Shown one piece after another: positions 33,434 to 42,053 of a stretch of DNA of 64,000 nucleotides. This DNA is from Streptomyces sp. XY006 (GTDB taxonomy: Bacteria > Actinomycetota > Actinomycetes > Streptomycetales > Streptomycetaceae): the NCBI RefSeq assembly GCF_002237655.1, contig NZ_NOKT01000034.1, positions 1-64,000 on the forward strand, given 5' to 3'. Position 1 is the first letter of the stretch; each line of letters starts with the position of its first letter. The position numbers and the translations under genes were made by a program. Under the pieces are notes generated by a model. That model was not told the origin of the DNA. It made no database searches and saw only the letters and a program-made list of their open reading frames with translations.

Positions 33434-34084
33434 CTAACCCGTGTGGGTTCCTGTGCGGGGCCAGATGGACAGGGCAATTTCCGCGACGGCCTCCAGTTCC
33501 TCCCGGCTCGCCCCGTCGCGTGCCTGTTGTGACATGCCCTGGATCATCGCGCCGGTGTGCCGGGCCAGCGCGGCGGCGTCGGTGTCCGCTGGGAGCACGC
33601 CGGCGGCGACATCGGCTTTGATCCGCTGCTCGAAGGCGGCGATGTTGGCGTTGCGGCGGTCCCGCAACGACTGCTCGACCTCGGGGGTGGAGCAGTTCGC
33701 GGCGGCGTGCACGACGAGGCAGCCGTGCGGGTGACCCGGCTCCGTGTAAGCGGTGGCGGCCTCGCGCAGCGTGCGGGCAACGGCGTCCCGGGCGGTGGGC
33801 TCCTCGGCCAGGGCGCGCTCGGTGAACGAGCCGTAGCGCGTGCCGTACACGCGCACGACCTCGTCGAAGAGGGACCGCTTGTCCCCGAAGGCCGCGTAGA
33901 GGCTGGGGGCGCCGATGTCCATGACGCGGGTGAGGTCGGAGACGGACGTGGCCTCGTAGCCGTGCTCCCAGAAGGCCAGGAGCGCCTTCTCCAGGGCCGT
34001 CTCGCGGTCGAAGGAGCGAGGGCGCCCGCGGGGCCTTGGTGCGGCCTTGGCCCGGGTCTTGGCGGTTCCGTCGTCGTTCACCAT
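33434..34084 (-). CDS. TetR-family regulator
   Basis: A 216-residue regulator (MVNDDGTAKTRAKAA). HTH in the first ~70 residues: RETALEKALLAFWEHGYEAT, SVSDLTRVMDIGAPSLYAAFGDK. The C-terminal ligand domain resembles the AcrR-like group with HGCLVVHAAANCS. ATG at 34084 is preferred over 34093: TATAAA on the minus strand (34099-34094) would put the mRNA 5' end at about this ATG, making it leaderless. Divergent from the SDR gene; both promoters carry matching operators. Confidence 0.9.
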   Translation of the reverse strand: MVNDDGTAKTRAKAAPRPRGRPRSFDRETALEKALLAFWEHGYEATSVSDLTRVMDIGAPSLYAAFGDKRSLFDEVVRVYGTRYGSFTERALAEEPTARDAVARTLREAATAYTEPGHPHGCLVVHAAANCSTPEVEQSLRDRRNANIAAFEQRIKADVAAGVLPADTDAAALARHTGAMIQGMSQQARDGASREELEAVAEIALSIWPRTGTHTG

Positions 34085-34097
34085 GGGGTGCATTTTA

Positions 34098-34165
34098 TAG
34101 CGGGCACTAGAGAAATGTCGGCGGGCTGTTGTACGGTCATTTTTGTAGCGACCGCTAGAGAAATG
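34098..34165. promoter_or_regulatory. Duplicated TAGCG-N2-CRCTAGAGAAATG operator between tetR and SDR genes
   Basis: TAGCGGGCACTAGAGAAATG (34098-34117) and TAGCGACCGCTAGAGAAATG (34146-34165) are direct copies 48 bases apart. The second contains a perfect TAGCG-AC-CGCTA dyad. One overlaps the -10 of the TetR gene; the other lies 17 bases before the SDR start. Confidence 0.75.
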
Positions 34166-34182
34166 CGAAGGGGGGCGCCGTC

Positions 34183-34935
34183 ATGGGCGTGCTCACAGGC
34201 AGGACGGCACTGGTCACGGGGGCGAGCCGAGGCATCGGCCGGGGAATCGCCGAGCGGCTGGGAAGGGACGGCGCACGCGTCGCCGTGCACTACGGGAGGA
34301 ACGAGGCCGCGGCGAAGGAGACGGTCGCCGCGATCGAGGCGGCGGGCGGCTCGGCATTCGCTGTCGGTGTCGAACTGGGCGTGCCCGGCGACGCCGAGGC
34401 GCTGTGGGAGGAGTTCGACCGGCACGCGGACGGGCTCGACATCCTGGTGAACAACGCGGCCATCGGCAACACGCGCCCCATCGCGCAGCTGGAGGAGCGG
34501 GAGTTCGACGAGGCCTTCGCGGTGAACGTGAAGGCGCCGTTCTTCATCCTCAAGCACGGCATGGCGCGCCTGCGGGACGGCGGCCGGGTCGTCAACATCT
34601 CATCCGGGCTGGCCCGCACGGCGGTGATGCCGGACAACGTGGCGTACGCGATGACGAAGGGCGCGCTGGACGTGCTCTCCCGTGACCTGTCCAAGGTGCT
34701 GGGGGCACGGGGCATCACGGTGAACTCGGTGGCGCCGGGCATCATCGACACGGACAACACGGCCGAGCTGCTGCACGGCAGCGAAGACGGCTGGGCGAAG
34801 GCCGCGGCGATATCGGCGCTGGGCGGAGTGGGCGAGCCCGCCGAGGTCGCCGACGTGGTGGCGTTCCTGGTCTCGGACGGAGGCCGGTGGGTGACGGGGA
34901 GCTGGGTGGATGTGACAGGGGGCTCGCTGACCTAG
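34183..34935 (+). CDS. Short-chain dehydrogenase/reductase (SDR)
   Basis: A 250-residue classical SDR. Cofactor motif TGASRGIGRGIAERLG (residues ~12-27), structural NNAAIG, catalytic Ser in NISSGLAR, and Y-x3-K in YAMTKGAL. RNEAAAKE after strand 2 suggests NADP(H). Likely regulated by the divergent TetR repressor, with the reductase substrate or product as inducer. Such TetR/SDR pairs often handle electrophilic or quinone-like compounds; the substrate is not known. Confidence 0.92.
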   Translation: MGVLTGRTALVTGASRGIGRGIAERLGRDGARVAVHYGRNEAAAKETVAAIEAAGGSAFAVGVELGVPGDAEALWEEFDRHADGLDILVNNAAIGNTRPIAQLEEREFDEAFAVNVKAPFFILKHGMARLRDGGRVVNISSGLARTAVMPDNVAYAMTKGALDVLSRDLSKVLGARGITVNSVAPGIIDTDNTAELLHGSEDGWAKAAAISALGGVGEPAEVADVVAFLVSDGGRWVTGSWVDVTGGSLT

Positions 34936-35027
34936 CCCGGCCGAGCCCGCCTCGCAGTGCACGGTCCGCGCCCGCCCCCTACCTCCCCTGCACCACCTAA
35001 CTCCCCTGCACCCCCTCCCTCACCCAC

Positions 35028-35393
35028 TCACCGGGTCTCGGTCACCTTCGCCGGCGCGCGCGGTGCGTCCGGCTCCTGGCCGCGGGCGATGGTGACCTCG
35101 TAGGCCAGGAGCCGCAGCGGGATGATCTCCGGGGCGGGCTGGACCTCCTCGGTGACGCCCTGGGTGGGCGGGACGAAGCCGGCCGAGGCCTGCTCGACCT
35201 GGTGCTCGGGGCCGATGACGACGAGGTCGGCGCCGCGGCCGCGCAGCCGGTCCAGTACGGGCTGGGGCGCTTCACCGCCCTTGCCGTCGGTCACCATGGC
35301 GATGACCGGGGAGACGTTGTCGACCATGGCGAGCGGTCCATGCAGCAGATCGGAGCGGCGGTCCGTGCAGCAGGTCGGCGCGGCGCCCCGCAC
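35028..35393 (-). pseudogene. C-terminal remnant of a SIS-domain sugar isomerase-like protein
   Basis: A 121-codon fragment resembling only the end of a two-SIS-domain (GlmS/AgaS-like) protein of about 330 residues: HGPLAMVDNVSPVIAMVTDG, LVVIGPEHQVEQASAGFV, IIPLRLLAYEVTIARG. The normal N-terminal SIS domain is missing. Upstream codons (CCTDRRSDLLHGP) arise from a short duplication (GCAGCAGATCGG/GCAGCAGGTCGG) that ends at the dre of nagB. Probably a deletion derivative of an amino-sugar gene. Confidence 0.65.
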
Positions 35394-35421
35394 CCTGGGA
35401 GGGACGCCCTCGCTCTGTTAG

Positions 35422-35437
35422 ATTGGTCTAAACCACA
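35422..35437 (+). promoter_or_regulatory. dre (DasR-responsive element) of nagB
   Basis: ATTGGTCTAAACCACA; core TGGTCTAAACCA matches the DasR consensus TGGTCTAGACCA at 11 of 12. It sits 72-87 bases before the nagB start. DasR is expected to repress nagB until amino-sugar phosphates accumulate. Confidence 0.88.
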
Positions 35438-35508
35438 CGGCCCTCCCGGGTCCTCCAGTCCCAGTCGCAGTCCCAGTCGAGCATCCTCCTCAGATCGGCA
35501 GGCCCAGC

Positions 35509-36294
35509 GTGGAAGTTGTCATCGTTCCGGACGCCAAGGCGGGTGGCGAGCTCATCGCCGAGGCCATGGCTCAGCTGCTCCGACGCAAGCCCGACGCCCT
35601 GCTCGGCGTGGCCACGGGCTCGACGCCGCTGCCGGTGTACGAGGCGCTGGCGGCCAAGGTGCGTTCCGGTGCCGTGGACGCCGGGCGGGCGCGGATCGCC
35701 CAGCTCGACGAGTACGTGGGGCTGCCCGCCGACCATCCGGAGTCGTACCGGTCGGTGCTGCGGCGGGAGGTGCTGGAGCCGCTCGGGATCGGGATGGACC
35801 AGTTCACGGGCCCGGACGGCACGGCGCAGGACGTGCAGGGGGCGTGCGAGGCGTACGACAGGGCCCTCGCGGAGGCCGGCGGTGTGGACCTCCAGCTGCT
35901 CGGGATCGGGACCGACGGGCACATAGGCTTCAACGAGCCGTGCTCGTCGCTGGCCTCGCGGACCCGGATCAAGACGCTGACCGAGCAGACCCGGATCGAC
36001 AACGCCCGGTTCTTCGACGGTGACATCGACCAGGTGCCGCACCACGTGATCACGCAGGGCATCGGCACCATCCTGGAGGCGCGGCACCTGGTGCTGCTCG
36101 CCACCGGCGAGGGCAAGGCGGACGCGGTGGCGGCGACGGTGGAGGGACCGGTCGCGGCGGTGTGCCCGGCGTCCGCGCTCCAGCTCCACCCGCACGCGAC
36201 CGTCGTCGTCGACGAGGCCGCCGCGTCGAAGCTGAAGCTGGCGGACTACTTCCGGCACACGTACGCCAACAAGCCGGACTGGCAGGGGATCTAG
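35509..36294 (+). CDS. nagB: Glucosamine-6-phosphate deaminase
   Basis: A 261-residue NagB: GlcN6P to fructose-6-P plus ammonia, the last step of GlcNAc/chitin catabolism. Motifs: LLGVATGSTPLPVYEAL (phosphate loop), QLDEYVGLP (catalytic Asp), LGIGTDGHIGFNEPCSSLAS (active-site Asp/His/Glu) and ARHLVLLATGEGKADA. Controlled by an upstream dre. The TAG stop is immediately followed by, and partly inside, a MITE-like inverted repeat. Confidence 0.97.
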   Translation: MEVVIVPDAKAGGELIAEAMAQLLRRKPDALLGVATGSTPLPVYEALAAKVRSGAVDAGRARIAQLDEYVGLPADHPESYRSVLRREVLEPLGIGMDQFTGPDGTAQDVQGACEAYDRALAEAGGVDLQLLGIGTDGHIGFNEPCSSLASRTRIKTLTEQTRIDNARFFDGDIDQVPHHVITQGIGTILEARHLVLLATGEGKADAVAATVEGPVAAVCPASALQLHPHATVVVDEAAASKLKLADYFRHTYANKPDWQGI

Positions 36295-36384
36295 GGCCTG
36301 TCGTTTGAATCGCGCCCCAGACGCGTGGTCCGGCACGGAACAGCACCGTCACTTTCCTGCGACCCGATCCAGACGACAGGCCCC
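36294..36384. mobile_element. MITE-like element with ~21-bp terminal inverted repeats
   Basis: Left end GGGCCTGTCGTTTGAATCGCG (36294-36314) and right end (reverse complement of 36363-36383) GGGCCTGTCGTCTGGATCGGG agree at 18 of 21 positions, 11 of them contiguous. The total is ~90 bases without an ORF. I recall similar GGGCCTGTCGTTTG ends on streptomycete insertion elements, so a non-autonomous derivative is likely; a bare terminator is the alternative. Confidence 0.5.
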
Positions 36385-36395
36385 AGCCCGGGTCG

Positions 36396-36917
36396 TCAGA
36401 TGTCGTCGTCGGCCGGTTCGTCCTGGGCCAGCCAGCCGGCCACCCACAGGGGCATCACCCAGTGGGTGACGAGGACGGCGATGAGCAAGGGGGCCGCGTA
36501 GGCCTTGGGGGCGTCGCCGGCGATGCCGCCCGTGACCAGCAGGGTGGCGGCAGCGGCGGCCAGTAGCAGGGTCGTCACGCGGTGGGCCCGGGCCAGGACG
36601 CGGCTGCGTTCGGCGGACTGCCGCTCGTCCAGGACGTGGGCGCGCAGCTCCAGCAGGCCCCGGGTGGCGCCGTTGATCACGCCGGTCGCGACCATCCAGG
36701 GGAGCAGCAGCACCGCCATCACGGCGATGGTCCACAGCGGTTCGTCCTCGGCGAGGAACAGGTGGGTCATCAGGCCGCCGATGGCCAGCGTGAGCGCGAC
36801 ATGGGCGGTGACGGCCAGCCGGCGACGGGCCGCCGTGGCGTACCAGGCCGCTCCGCGGCGGTCGTTCATCAGCCGCAGCATGGTCCGGTCGTAGCGGGTC
36901 AGGCGTGTCGTCGTCAT
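36396..36917 (-). CDS. Membrane protein paired with an XRE regulator
   Basis: A 173-residue protein starting MTTTRLTRYDRTMLRLMND, ATG preceded by GGGAGGA. Four hydrophobic helices (residues ~32-50, 58-80, ~110-130, ~140-162). The ATG overlaps the TGA of the upstream HTH gene (ATGA), so the two form a coupled regulator-membrane pair, an arrangement common in Firmicutes and Actinobacteria. Function unknown; the last residues are acidic (DEPADDDI). Confidence 0.8.
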   Translation of the reverse strand: MTTTRLTRYDRTMLRLMNDRRGAAWYATAARRRLAVTAHVALTLAIGGLMTHLFLAEDEPLWTIAVMAVLLLPWMVATGVINGATRGLLELRAHVLDERQSAERSRVLARAHRVTTLLLAAAAATLLVTGGIAGDAPKAYAAPLLIAVLVTHWVMPLWVAGWLAQDEPADDDI

Positions 36918-37162
36918 GGCTGGTTCCTCCCGTAGACCTCGTCCGTGAGCGGCCGGAACGGTTCGAGGGAGAACAGCGCCTCGACCGGCAGTCCGAAGAA
37001 CTTCGAGATCTTCAGCGCCAGGTCGAGGCTCGGGTTGTACTGCCCCCGCTCGATGTAGCCGATGGTCTGGTAGTGGGCTCCCACTGCCTCGGCCAGGCTC
37101 TGGCGCGACACCTTCCGTTCGGCACGCGCCATCGCCAACCTGTTGTGCACCTGCTCGCTCAT
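36914..37162 (-). CDS. XRE-family HTH regulator
   Basis: An 82-residue protein starting MSEQVHNRLAMARAERKVSR. HTH: SLAEAVGAHYQTIGYIERGQ, then NPSLDLALKISKFFGLPVEALF, the classical single-domain Cro/C1 layout of the YozG/RamB-short type. It lies upstream of a membrane protein gene with overlap. The AT-rich sequence TAGTACTTCTTATACATG just before and across the ATG suggests a promoter very near the start and a short or absent leader. Confidence 0.88.
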   Translation of the reverse strand: MSEQVHNRLAMARAERKVSRQSLAEAVGAHYQTIGYIERGQYNPSLDLALKISKFFGLPVEALFSLEPFRPLTDEVYGRNQP

Positions 37163-37257
37163 GTATAAGAAGTACTACATTCGGTCGCAGGCTCACAACC
37201 ACGTTCATCGGGGAGGGACTCGGAGGACGGGTTCAGAGGAGGGCTCGGAGGAAGGAC

Positions 37258-38796
37258 TCAGCGGCCCACCGCTCCGGCGATCACCTCGGCCGCGGCGCGA
37301 CCGCAGACGCGGGCGGCGCCGTGGGTGGCGATGTGCAGGGCACCGCGCGGGGCGGCCTGCGGGACGCCCATCTCGACGACGATCGTGTCTGGGCGGGCGG
37401 CCAGCAGGGTGTCGAGGGCGTCGGCCATCCAGGGATGGCGGTGCTCGTCGCGGACGACGGCGACGATGCGGCGCGGACCGGCCGCCTGCAGGGCCGCCCG
37501 GCCGGCATCCCGCCCGGACTCGCTCTGCGTGCCGTCGCCGGCGGAGAAGCTGCCGGTCACCGTGCCGGGCAGGAGGTGGATCAGCTCGGCGGCGACGCCC
37601 CAGGGGGTCTCGTCGCCGACGGCGATGTTGGCGACGGGGGCGAGGGCGGCGACGTAGGGGGGTTCGGTGAGGGGCTCGAAGGCCTCGGGGCTGCCGAGGC
37701 CGGGAGCGGGGGTCACCGTCAGGGCGCGGCGGGCGGCGCGCAGGCCGATCGCGCTGCCGTGGCCCTCCTCGGCAGACGGGCCGGCCGTGCCGGTCCAGCG
37801 GGCCAGGGACCGGACGCGGTCGGCGGCCTCGGCGAGGCGTGCCTCGGGAAGTTCGCCGGAGCGGACGGCTCCGACCAGGGCGTCCCGCAGGCGGAGCACG
37901 GTGGCGTCGTCGGACAGGCCGCCGCCCACGCAGATCGCGTCGGCTCCGGCGGCGACGGCGAGGACGCTGCCGCGTTCGATGCCGTAGGTGCCGGCGATGG
38001 CGCGCATCTCCATGCCGTCGGTGACGATCAGGCCGTCGTAGCCGAGTTCGCCGCGCAGCAGGCCGGTCAGGATGCGGCGGGAGAGGGTGGCCGGGTGGTC
38101 GGGGTCGAGCGCCGGGACCAGGATGTGGGCGCTCATGACGGCCCGGGTGCCGGCGGCGATGGCGGCGCGGAAGGGGGCCAGTTCGCGCTCGGCCAGCACC
38201 TCGGCGGAGACGTCGATGCGCGGCAGGGCGTGGTGGGAGTCGATGGCCGTGTCGCCGTGGCCCGGGAAGTGCTTGGTGCAGGCGGCGACGCCGGCGGACT
38301 GCAGGCCGGTGACGTAGGCGGCGGTGTGCCGGGCGGCCAGGGCGGTGTCGGCGCCGAAGGAGCGCACGCCGATGACCGGGTTGCGCGGGTCGGAGTTGAC
38401 GTCGGCGGAGGGGGCCCAGTTGAGGTTGACGCCGCAGGCGGCGAGGCGGCGGCCCAGTTCGTGGGCGACCTGCTGGGTCAGCTCCACGTCGTCGACCGCG
38501 CCGAGGGCGCGGTTGCCGGGGAAGGAGGAGCCGTTGCGCACCTCCAGGCGGGTCACGTCGCCGCCCTCCTCGTCGATCGCGACGAGGACGTCGTCGCGCT
38601 CGGCCCGCAGCTGGGCGGTGAGGGCGGCCAGTTGGTCCGGTGAGGCGATGTTGCGGCCGAAGAGCCCGACGGAGGCGAGGCCCTCACCGAGCCGGCGCAG
38701 CAGCCAGTCGGGAGCGGTGGTGCCGGTGAAGCCGGGCTGCAGGACGGTCAGGGCGTCGCGGGTGAGCGTGTCGGTGCCGCTGGCGAGTGTCGTCAT
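37258..38796 (-). CDS. GH3 beta-N-acetylhexosaminidase (NagZ-type)
   Basis: A 512-residue glycoside hydrolase family 3 enzyme without a signal peptide. The NagZ hallmark KHFPGHGDTAIDSHHALP supplies the His/Asp acid-base dyad; VTDGMEMRAIAG supplies the nucleophile Asp. The C-terminal ~170 residues form a second, GH3-C-like domain. It lies 9 bases beyond dasC in the das operon, so its likely job is cytoplasmic cleavage of imported chitobiose to GlcNAc rather than only peptidoglycan turnover. From memory it matches SCO5235. Confidence 0.93.
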   Translation of the reverse strand: MTTLASGTDTLTRDALTVLQPGFTGTTAPDWLLRRLGEGLASVGLFGRNIASPDQLAALTAQLRAERDDVLVAIDEEGGDVTRLEVRNGSSFPGNRALGAVDDVELTQQVAHELGRRLAACGVNLNWAPSADVNSDPRNPVIGVRSFGADTALAARHTAAYVTGLQSAGVAACTKHFPGHGDTAIDSHHALPRIDVSAEVLAERELAPFRAAIAAGTRAVMSAHILVPALDPDHPATLSRRILTGLLRGELGYDGLIVTDGMEMRAIAGTYGIERGSVLAVAAGADAICVGGGLSDDATVLRLRDALVGAVRSGELPEARLAEAADRVRSLARWTGTAGPSAEEGHGSAIGLRAARRALTVTPAPGLGSPEAFEPLTEPPYVAALAPVANIAVGDETPWGVAAELIHLLPGTVTGSFSAGDGTQSESGRDAGRAALQAAGPRRIVAVVRDEHRHPWMADALDTLLAARPDTIVVEMGVPQAAPRGALHIATHGAARVCGRAAAEVIAGAVGR

Positions 38797-38805
38797 CGGG
38801 TGAGG

Positions 38806-39645
38806 TCATCCCTTCACGGCGCCCGCGGTCAGGCCCGCGGCCATCTTGCGCTGGACGAGGAGGAAGAGGGCGACGATCGGCACGGCCATCATCGTGGCTC
38901 CGGCCATCATCGGGGCGTATTCGGTGCCGTGCTTGGTGGTGAAGTTGCCGAGCCAGACGGTCGCGGTCTGGTTCTTCTGGCTGAGGAGCATCAGGGCGTA
39001 GAGGTACTCGTTCCAGGCCTGGATGAAGGCGTAGACCGAGGTGGCGACCATGCCCGGGGCCAGGAGCGGGAAGACCACCCGCAGGAAGGCGCTGGTGCGG
39101 GAGCAGCCGTCGACCATGGCCGCCTCCTCCAGTTCCTTCGGGATGTTGACGATGAAGCCGCGCAGCGTCCAGACCGTGAAGGGCAGGACGAAGGTGAGGT
39201 AGGTGATGATGAGGCCGGTGAGGCGGTCGTACTGGCCGAGGTCGTTCAGGAGCAGGAAGACCGGGATGATCATGGCGACCAGCGGCACCATCTGCACCGC
39301 GAGGATGCCCACGATCACGATCTTGCGACCCCGGAAGGCGAACCGGGAGATGGCGAGCGCGGCCAGCAGCCCGACCACCATGCCGATGACGACCACGGCC
39401 AGCGACACCACCATGCTGCGGCCGACCGGGCCCCAGAAGTCGGCGATGTCCAGCGCCCGGCCGAAGTTGTCGAAGGTCAGGCCGGTGGGCAGCAGGCTCG
39501 GGTCGGGGTCGATGGCGTCCTTGGCCGGCTTGAACGCCGTGTTGAGCATCCAGTACAGCGGGAAGCCGGCGGTGACGAAGACGAGGAGACCGAGGACGTT
39601 CCACCACAGCTTCGGCGCCCGGCGGCCCGTCAGGGTGCTGCTCAT
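38806..39645 (-). CDS. dasC: Chitobiose ABC permease DasC
   Basis: A 279-residue MalG-type permease with six helices. The EAA loop is IPKELEEAAMVDGCSRTSAF. The ATG at 39645 overlaps the dasB stop (ATGA). With DasB it forms the channel for N,N'-diacetylchitobiose; the ATPase is expected to be the shared MsiK encoded elsewhere, since no ATPase gene is present in this locus. Confidence 0.95.
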   Translation of the reverse strand: MSSTLTGRRAPKLWWNVLGLLVFVTAGFPLYWMLNTAFKPAKDAIDPDPSLLPTGLTFDNFGRALDIADFWGPVGRSMVVSLAVVVIGMVVGLLAALAISRFAFRGRKIVIVGILAVQMVPLVAMIIPVFLLLNDLGQYDRLTGLIITYLTFVLPFTVWTLRGFIVNIPKELEEAAMVDGCSRTSAFLRVVFPLLAPGMVATSVYAFIQAWNEYLYALMLLSQKNQTATVWLGNFTTKHGTEYAPMMAGATMMAVPIVALFLLVQRKMAAGLTAGAVKG

Positions 39646-40631
39646 TCGACCTCTCCGATCTTCAGCATCTGCCGCATGTAGACGGCGACCACGCCGAGCA
39701 GCAGCAGGACGGTGATCAGCGCGATGGCCGAGCCCTGGGCGTAGTCGTTGACCACGAAGGCACGGTCGTAGGAGTAGGTGTTGAGGACCTGGAACTCCGG
39801 CTCGGGGTGGCCGTTGCGCATGACGAACACCTGCGGGAAGACGCCCATGTCCCAGATGACCGACAGGGTCGTGAGCATCACGATGATCGGCTTGAGGACG
39901 GGCAGGGTGACGTAGCGGAAGACGCCCCAGGAGCCGGCGCCGTCCAGGCGGGCCGCCTCCTCCAGCTCCTTCGGCACCTGGGTGAGGCCCGCGCTGAGCG
40001 TGATGACCACGAACGGCACGGCTCCCCACACCACCAGCAGCATGATCACGGCCAGGCCCTCGGGGCCGCTCGCGAACCAGTTGTGGCCGATCATGTCGAC
40101 GCCGGGCAGCTTGCTCAGCAGGGCGTTGAAGACGCCGTAGTCCGAGTCGAAGAGCCACTTGAAGACCGTGGTCGCCACGATCACGGGCATGCCCCAGCTG
40201 GCCACCAGCACGATGTTGATCAGCATCTTCAGCCAGCCCGAGACGCGCTGGAGCAGCAGCGCGAGCGCCATGCCGATGACCATGGTGAGGACGACGGCGC
40301 CGCCCGCGAAGATCACGGTGCGCAGCACGACGGCCCAGAACTCGCCGTCGCCGAGCACCTTGGCGAAGTTGTCGAAGCCGACGGTCTCGGCCGGCTGGAA
40401 GCCCCACAGCTGGGACTGCCCGAACTTCTGGAACGACAGGGTGACCAGTCGGGCCAGCGGATAGCCCATGACCAGGGCCAGGATCAGCAGGCAGGGGGCG
40501 AGCAGCAGCCAGGGGACGGCGGCACCGCCCGAGGTGCGCCGCCCGCGGGGCCGCCGCCCGGCGGGGGGCGGCACAGGTACCGGCCGCGGTGGCGGCACCT
40601 TGGCGGGGGTGGTGATGTCTGCGGCACTCAT
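39642..40631 (-). CDS. dasB: Chitobiose ABC permease DasB
   Basis: A 329-residue MalF-type permease. The proline/arginine-rich N-terminal tail (~30 residues) is cytosolic, followed by six helices. The EAA loop reads VPKELEEAARLDGAGSWGVF. Partner of DasC. Separated from dasA by a stem-loop that probably lowers its expression relative to the binding protein. Confidence 0.95.
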   Translation of the reverse strand: MSAADITTPAKVPPPRPVPVPPPAGRRPRGRRTSGGAAVPWLLLAPCLLILALVMGYPLARLVTLSFQKFGQSQLWGFQPAETVGFDNFAKVLGDGEFWAVVLRTVIFAGGAVVLTMVIGMALALLLQRVSGWLKMLINIVLVASWGMPVIVATTVFKWLFDSDYGVFNALLSKLPGVDMIGHNWFASGPEGLAVIMLLVVWGAVPFVVITLSAGLTQVPKELEEAARLDGAGSWGVFRYVTLPVLKPIIVMLTTLSVIWDMGVFPQVFVMRNGHPEPEFQVLNTYSYDRAFVVNDYAQGSAIALITVLLLLGVVAVYMRQMLKIGEVE

Positions 40632-40668
40632 CGCGCGCTCCTTGGCGGTCCCTCAGGTCCTGACGACG

Positions 40669-40694
40669 GCGGGGCTCCCGTGAGGGAGCCCCGC
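40669..40694 (-). terminator. dasA-dasB intergenic stem-loop (attenuator)
   Basis: A perfect 11-bp stem (40669-40679 with 40684-40694) and 4-base loop in the 70-base gap after dasA. Partial termination or 3'-end protection would give excess binding protein over permease. Confidence 0.75.
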
Positions 40695-40701
40695 CCGTGT
40701 G

Positions 40702-41985
40702 TCACTTGGTGTTGATGACCTTGTCGATCGCGGCGTCCGCCTCCTTGGCGGCGGCCTCGACGGACTTCTTGCCGGTGCCGATGCTCTGCAGCATGGTCTG
40801 CAGGATCTGCGCCTTCTCGACCTGGCCCCAGCCGGGTGCCATCGGGACGAACCAGTTGGCCTCGGCCGCGGTGGCGGGCACGGCCGTCTTCGGGTCGTTC
40901 TTGAGCGTCGCGAGGTCCGTCTTGTTGTTGGGCAGGTTGCCCTTGGCCATCAGGCCCTTCTGCCCGGAGGAGCCGGCGAACGCGTTGATCCACTCGGCGG
41001 CCAGGTCCTGCGCGTCGGACTTCACCGGCACGGCGAGGTCGGAGCCGCCCAGGAAGACGGGCATGTTCTTGCCGGACGGGCCGGGCATCACGAAGTTCTC
41101 GAGGTTGCCCTTGAGCTTGCCGGTCTTGTCGTTCTTCGGGTCCTCGGCGGTGGCGCCCTCCCAGGCGGCCGCGAAGATCATGGCGGACTTGCCCTGGCCG
41201 TAGACGATGTAGCGGTCGGACTCGTCCTTGGTCTTGTCGCCGTGCATGTACTTGTCGACGACGTTCTTGAACTCGTTCAGGCCCTTGAGGGACTCGGGCG
41301 AGGAGAGCGAGGCCTTCCACTGGCCGCCCGACTCGGTGGCGATGGCGCCGCCGGCGTCGTAGACGAAGGACATGGCCGCGTACCAGTCGCGGGTGGGCTG
41401 GTACCAGGCGTTGAACTTGTCGCCCTGCTTCTTCTGGATCTTGTCCAGGGCGTCGGTCAGCTCCTTGTACGTCTTCGGAGCCGTCTTCACGCCGACCGAG
41501 GCGGCGACGTCCTTGCGCCAGTTGGCGACGCGGCCGCCGGCGTAGTAGGGGACGCCGTAGGTCTTGCCCTCGTAGGTCACCGAGGCCTTCAGGCCGTCCA
41601 GCCAGGCGTCCGCGTTGTCGAACTTGCCCTGGTCGAGGGGGGCGAAGGCGCCCTTGACCATGTAGCCGAGCATCTCGGTGTTGCCCATCTCGACCACGTC
41701 GGGGGCCTTGTCCGTGGCCAGGACGGCGTCGAGCTTGGCGTTCTTGTCCGGCCAGCCGTAGTACTCGTGGTTGATCTTCAGGCCCGGGTGCTTCTTCTTC
41801 ACCGCGTCGTCGGCGGCCTTCACCAGCTCCGGCCAGTTGTTCTGGGCGTCGACGGTGAGCCAGACGGTCAGCTCCTTGGCGTCCGCGCCGCCCTTGTCCG
41901 CGCCCCCGTCGCCCTCGCCGCCGCACGCCGCGATGGAGACCATCATGCCCGCGATACCGATCGCGGCTGTCAGCTTGCGCTTCAC
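40702..41985 (-). CDS. dasA: Chitobiose-binding lipoprotein DasA
   Basis: A 427-residue solute-binding lipoprotein (SBP_bac_1). GTG start at 41985 (VKRKLTAAIGIAGMM) after GAGGAGG. Lipobox SIAAC with Cys21, then a Gly/Asp/Lys linker. The mature part begins ELTVWLTVDAQNNWPELV. It binds N,N'-diacetylchitobiose at the cell surface for DasBC. In S. coelicolor dasA links chitin sensing to development. Regulated by DasR through a dre 69-84 bases upstream. Confidence 0.96.
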   Translation of the reverse strand: MKRKLTAAIGIAGMMVSIAACGGEGDGGADKGGADAKELTVWLTVDAQNNWPELVKAADDAVKKKHPGLKINHEYYGWPDKNAKLDAVLATDKAPDVVEMGNTEMLGYMVKGAFAPLDQGKFDNADAWLDGLKASVTYEGKTYGVPYYAGGRVANWRKDVAASVGVKTAPKTYKELTDALDKIQKKQGDKFNAWYQPTRDWYAAMSFVYDAGGAIATESGGQWKASLSSPESLKGLNEFKNVVDKYMHGDKTKDESDRYIVYGQGKSAMIFAAAWEGATAEDPKNDKTGKLKGNLENFVMPGPSGKNMPVFLGGSDLAVPVKSDAQDLAAEWINAFAGSSGQKGLMAKGNLPNNKTDLATLKNDPKTAVPATAAEANWFVPMAPGWGQVEKAQILQTMLQSIGTGKKSVEAAAKEADAAIDKVINTK

Positions 41986-42053
41986 GCCACCCTCCTCAGG
42001 GATCCCACAACCCCCCTGGCTCCCCGCAGTGAACGTGGGGCCGGGCCTGGACC

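Noticed and set aside
33200..33532. 110-codon plus-strand ORF across the isolated dre
   Set aside because: No domain; it overlaps the TetR gene antisense and lacks a plausible start.
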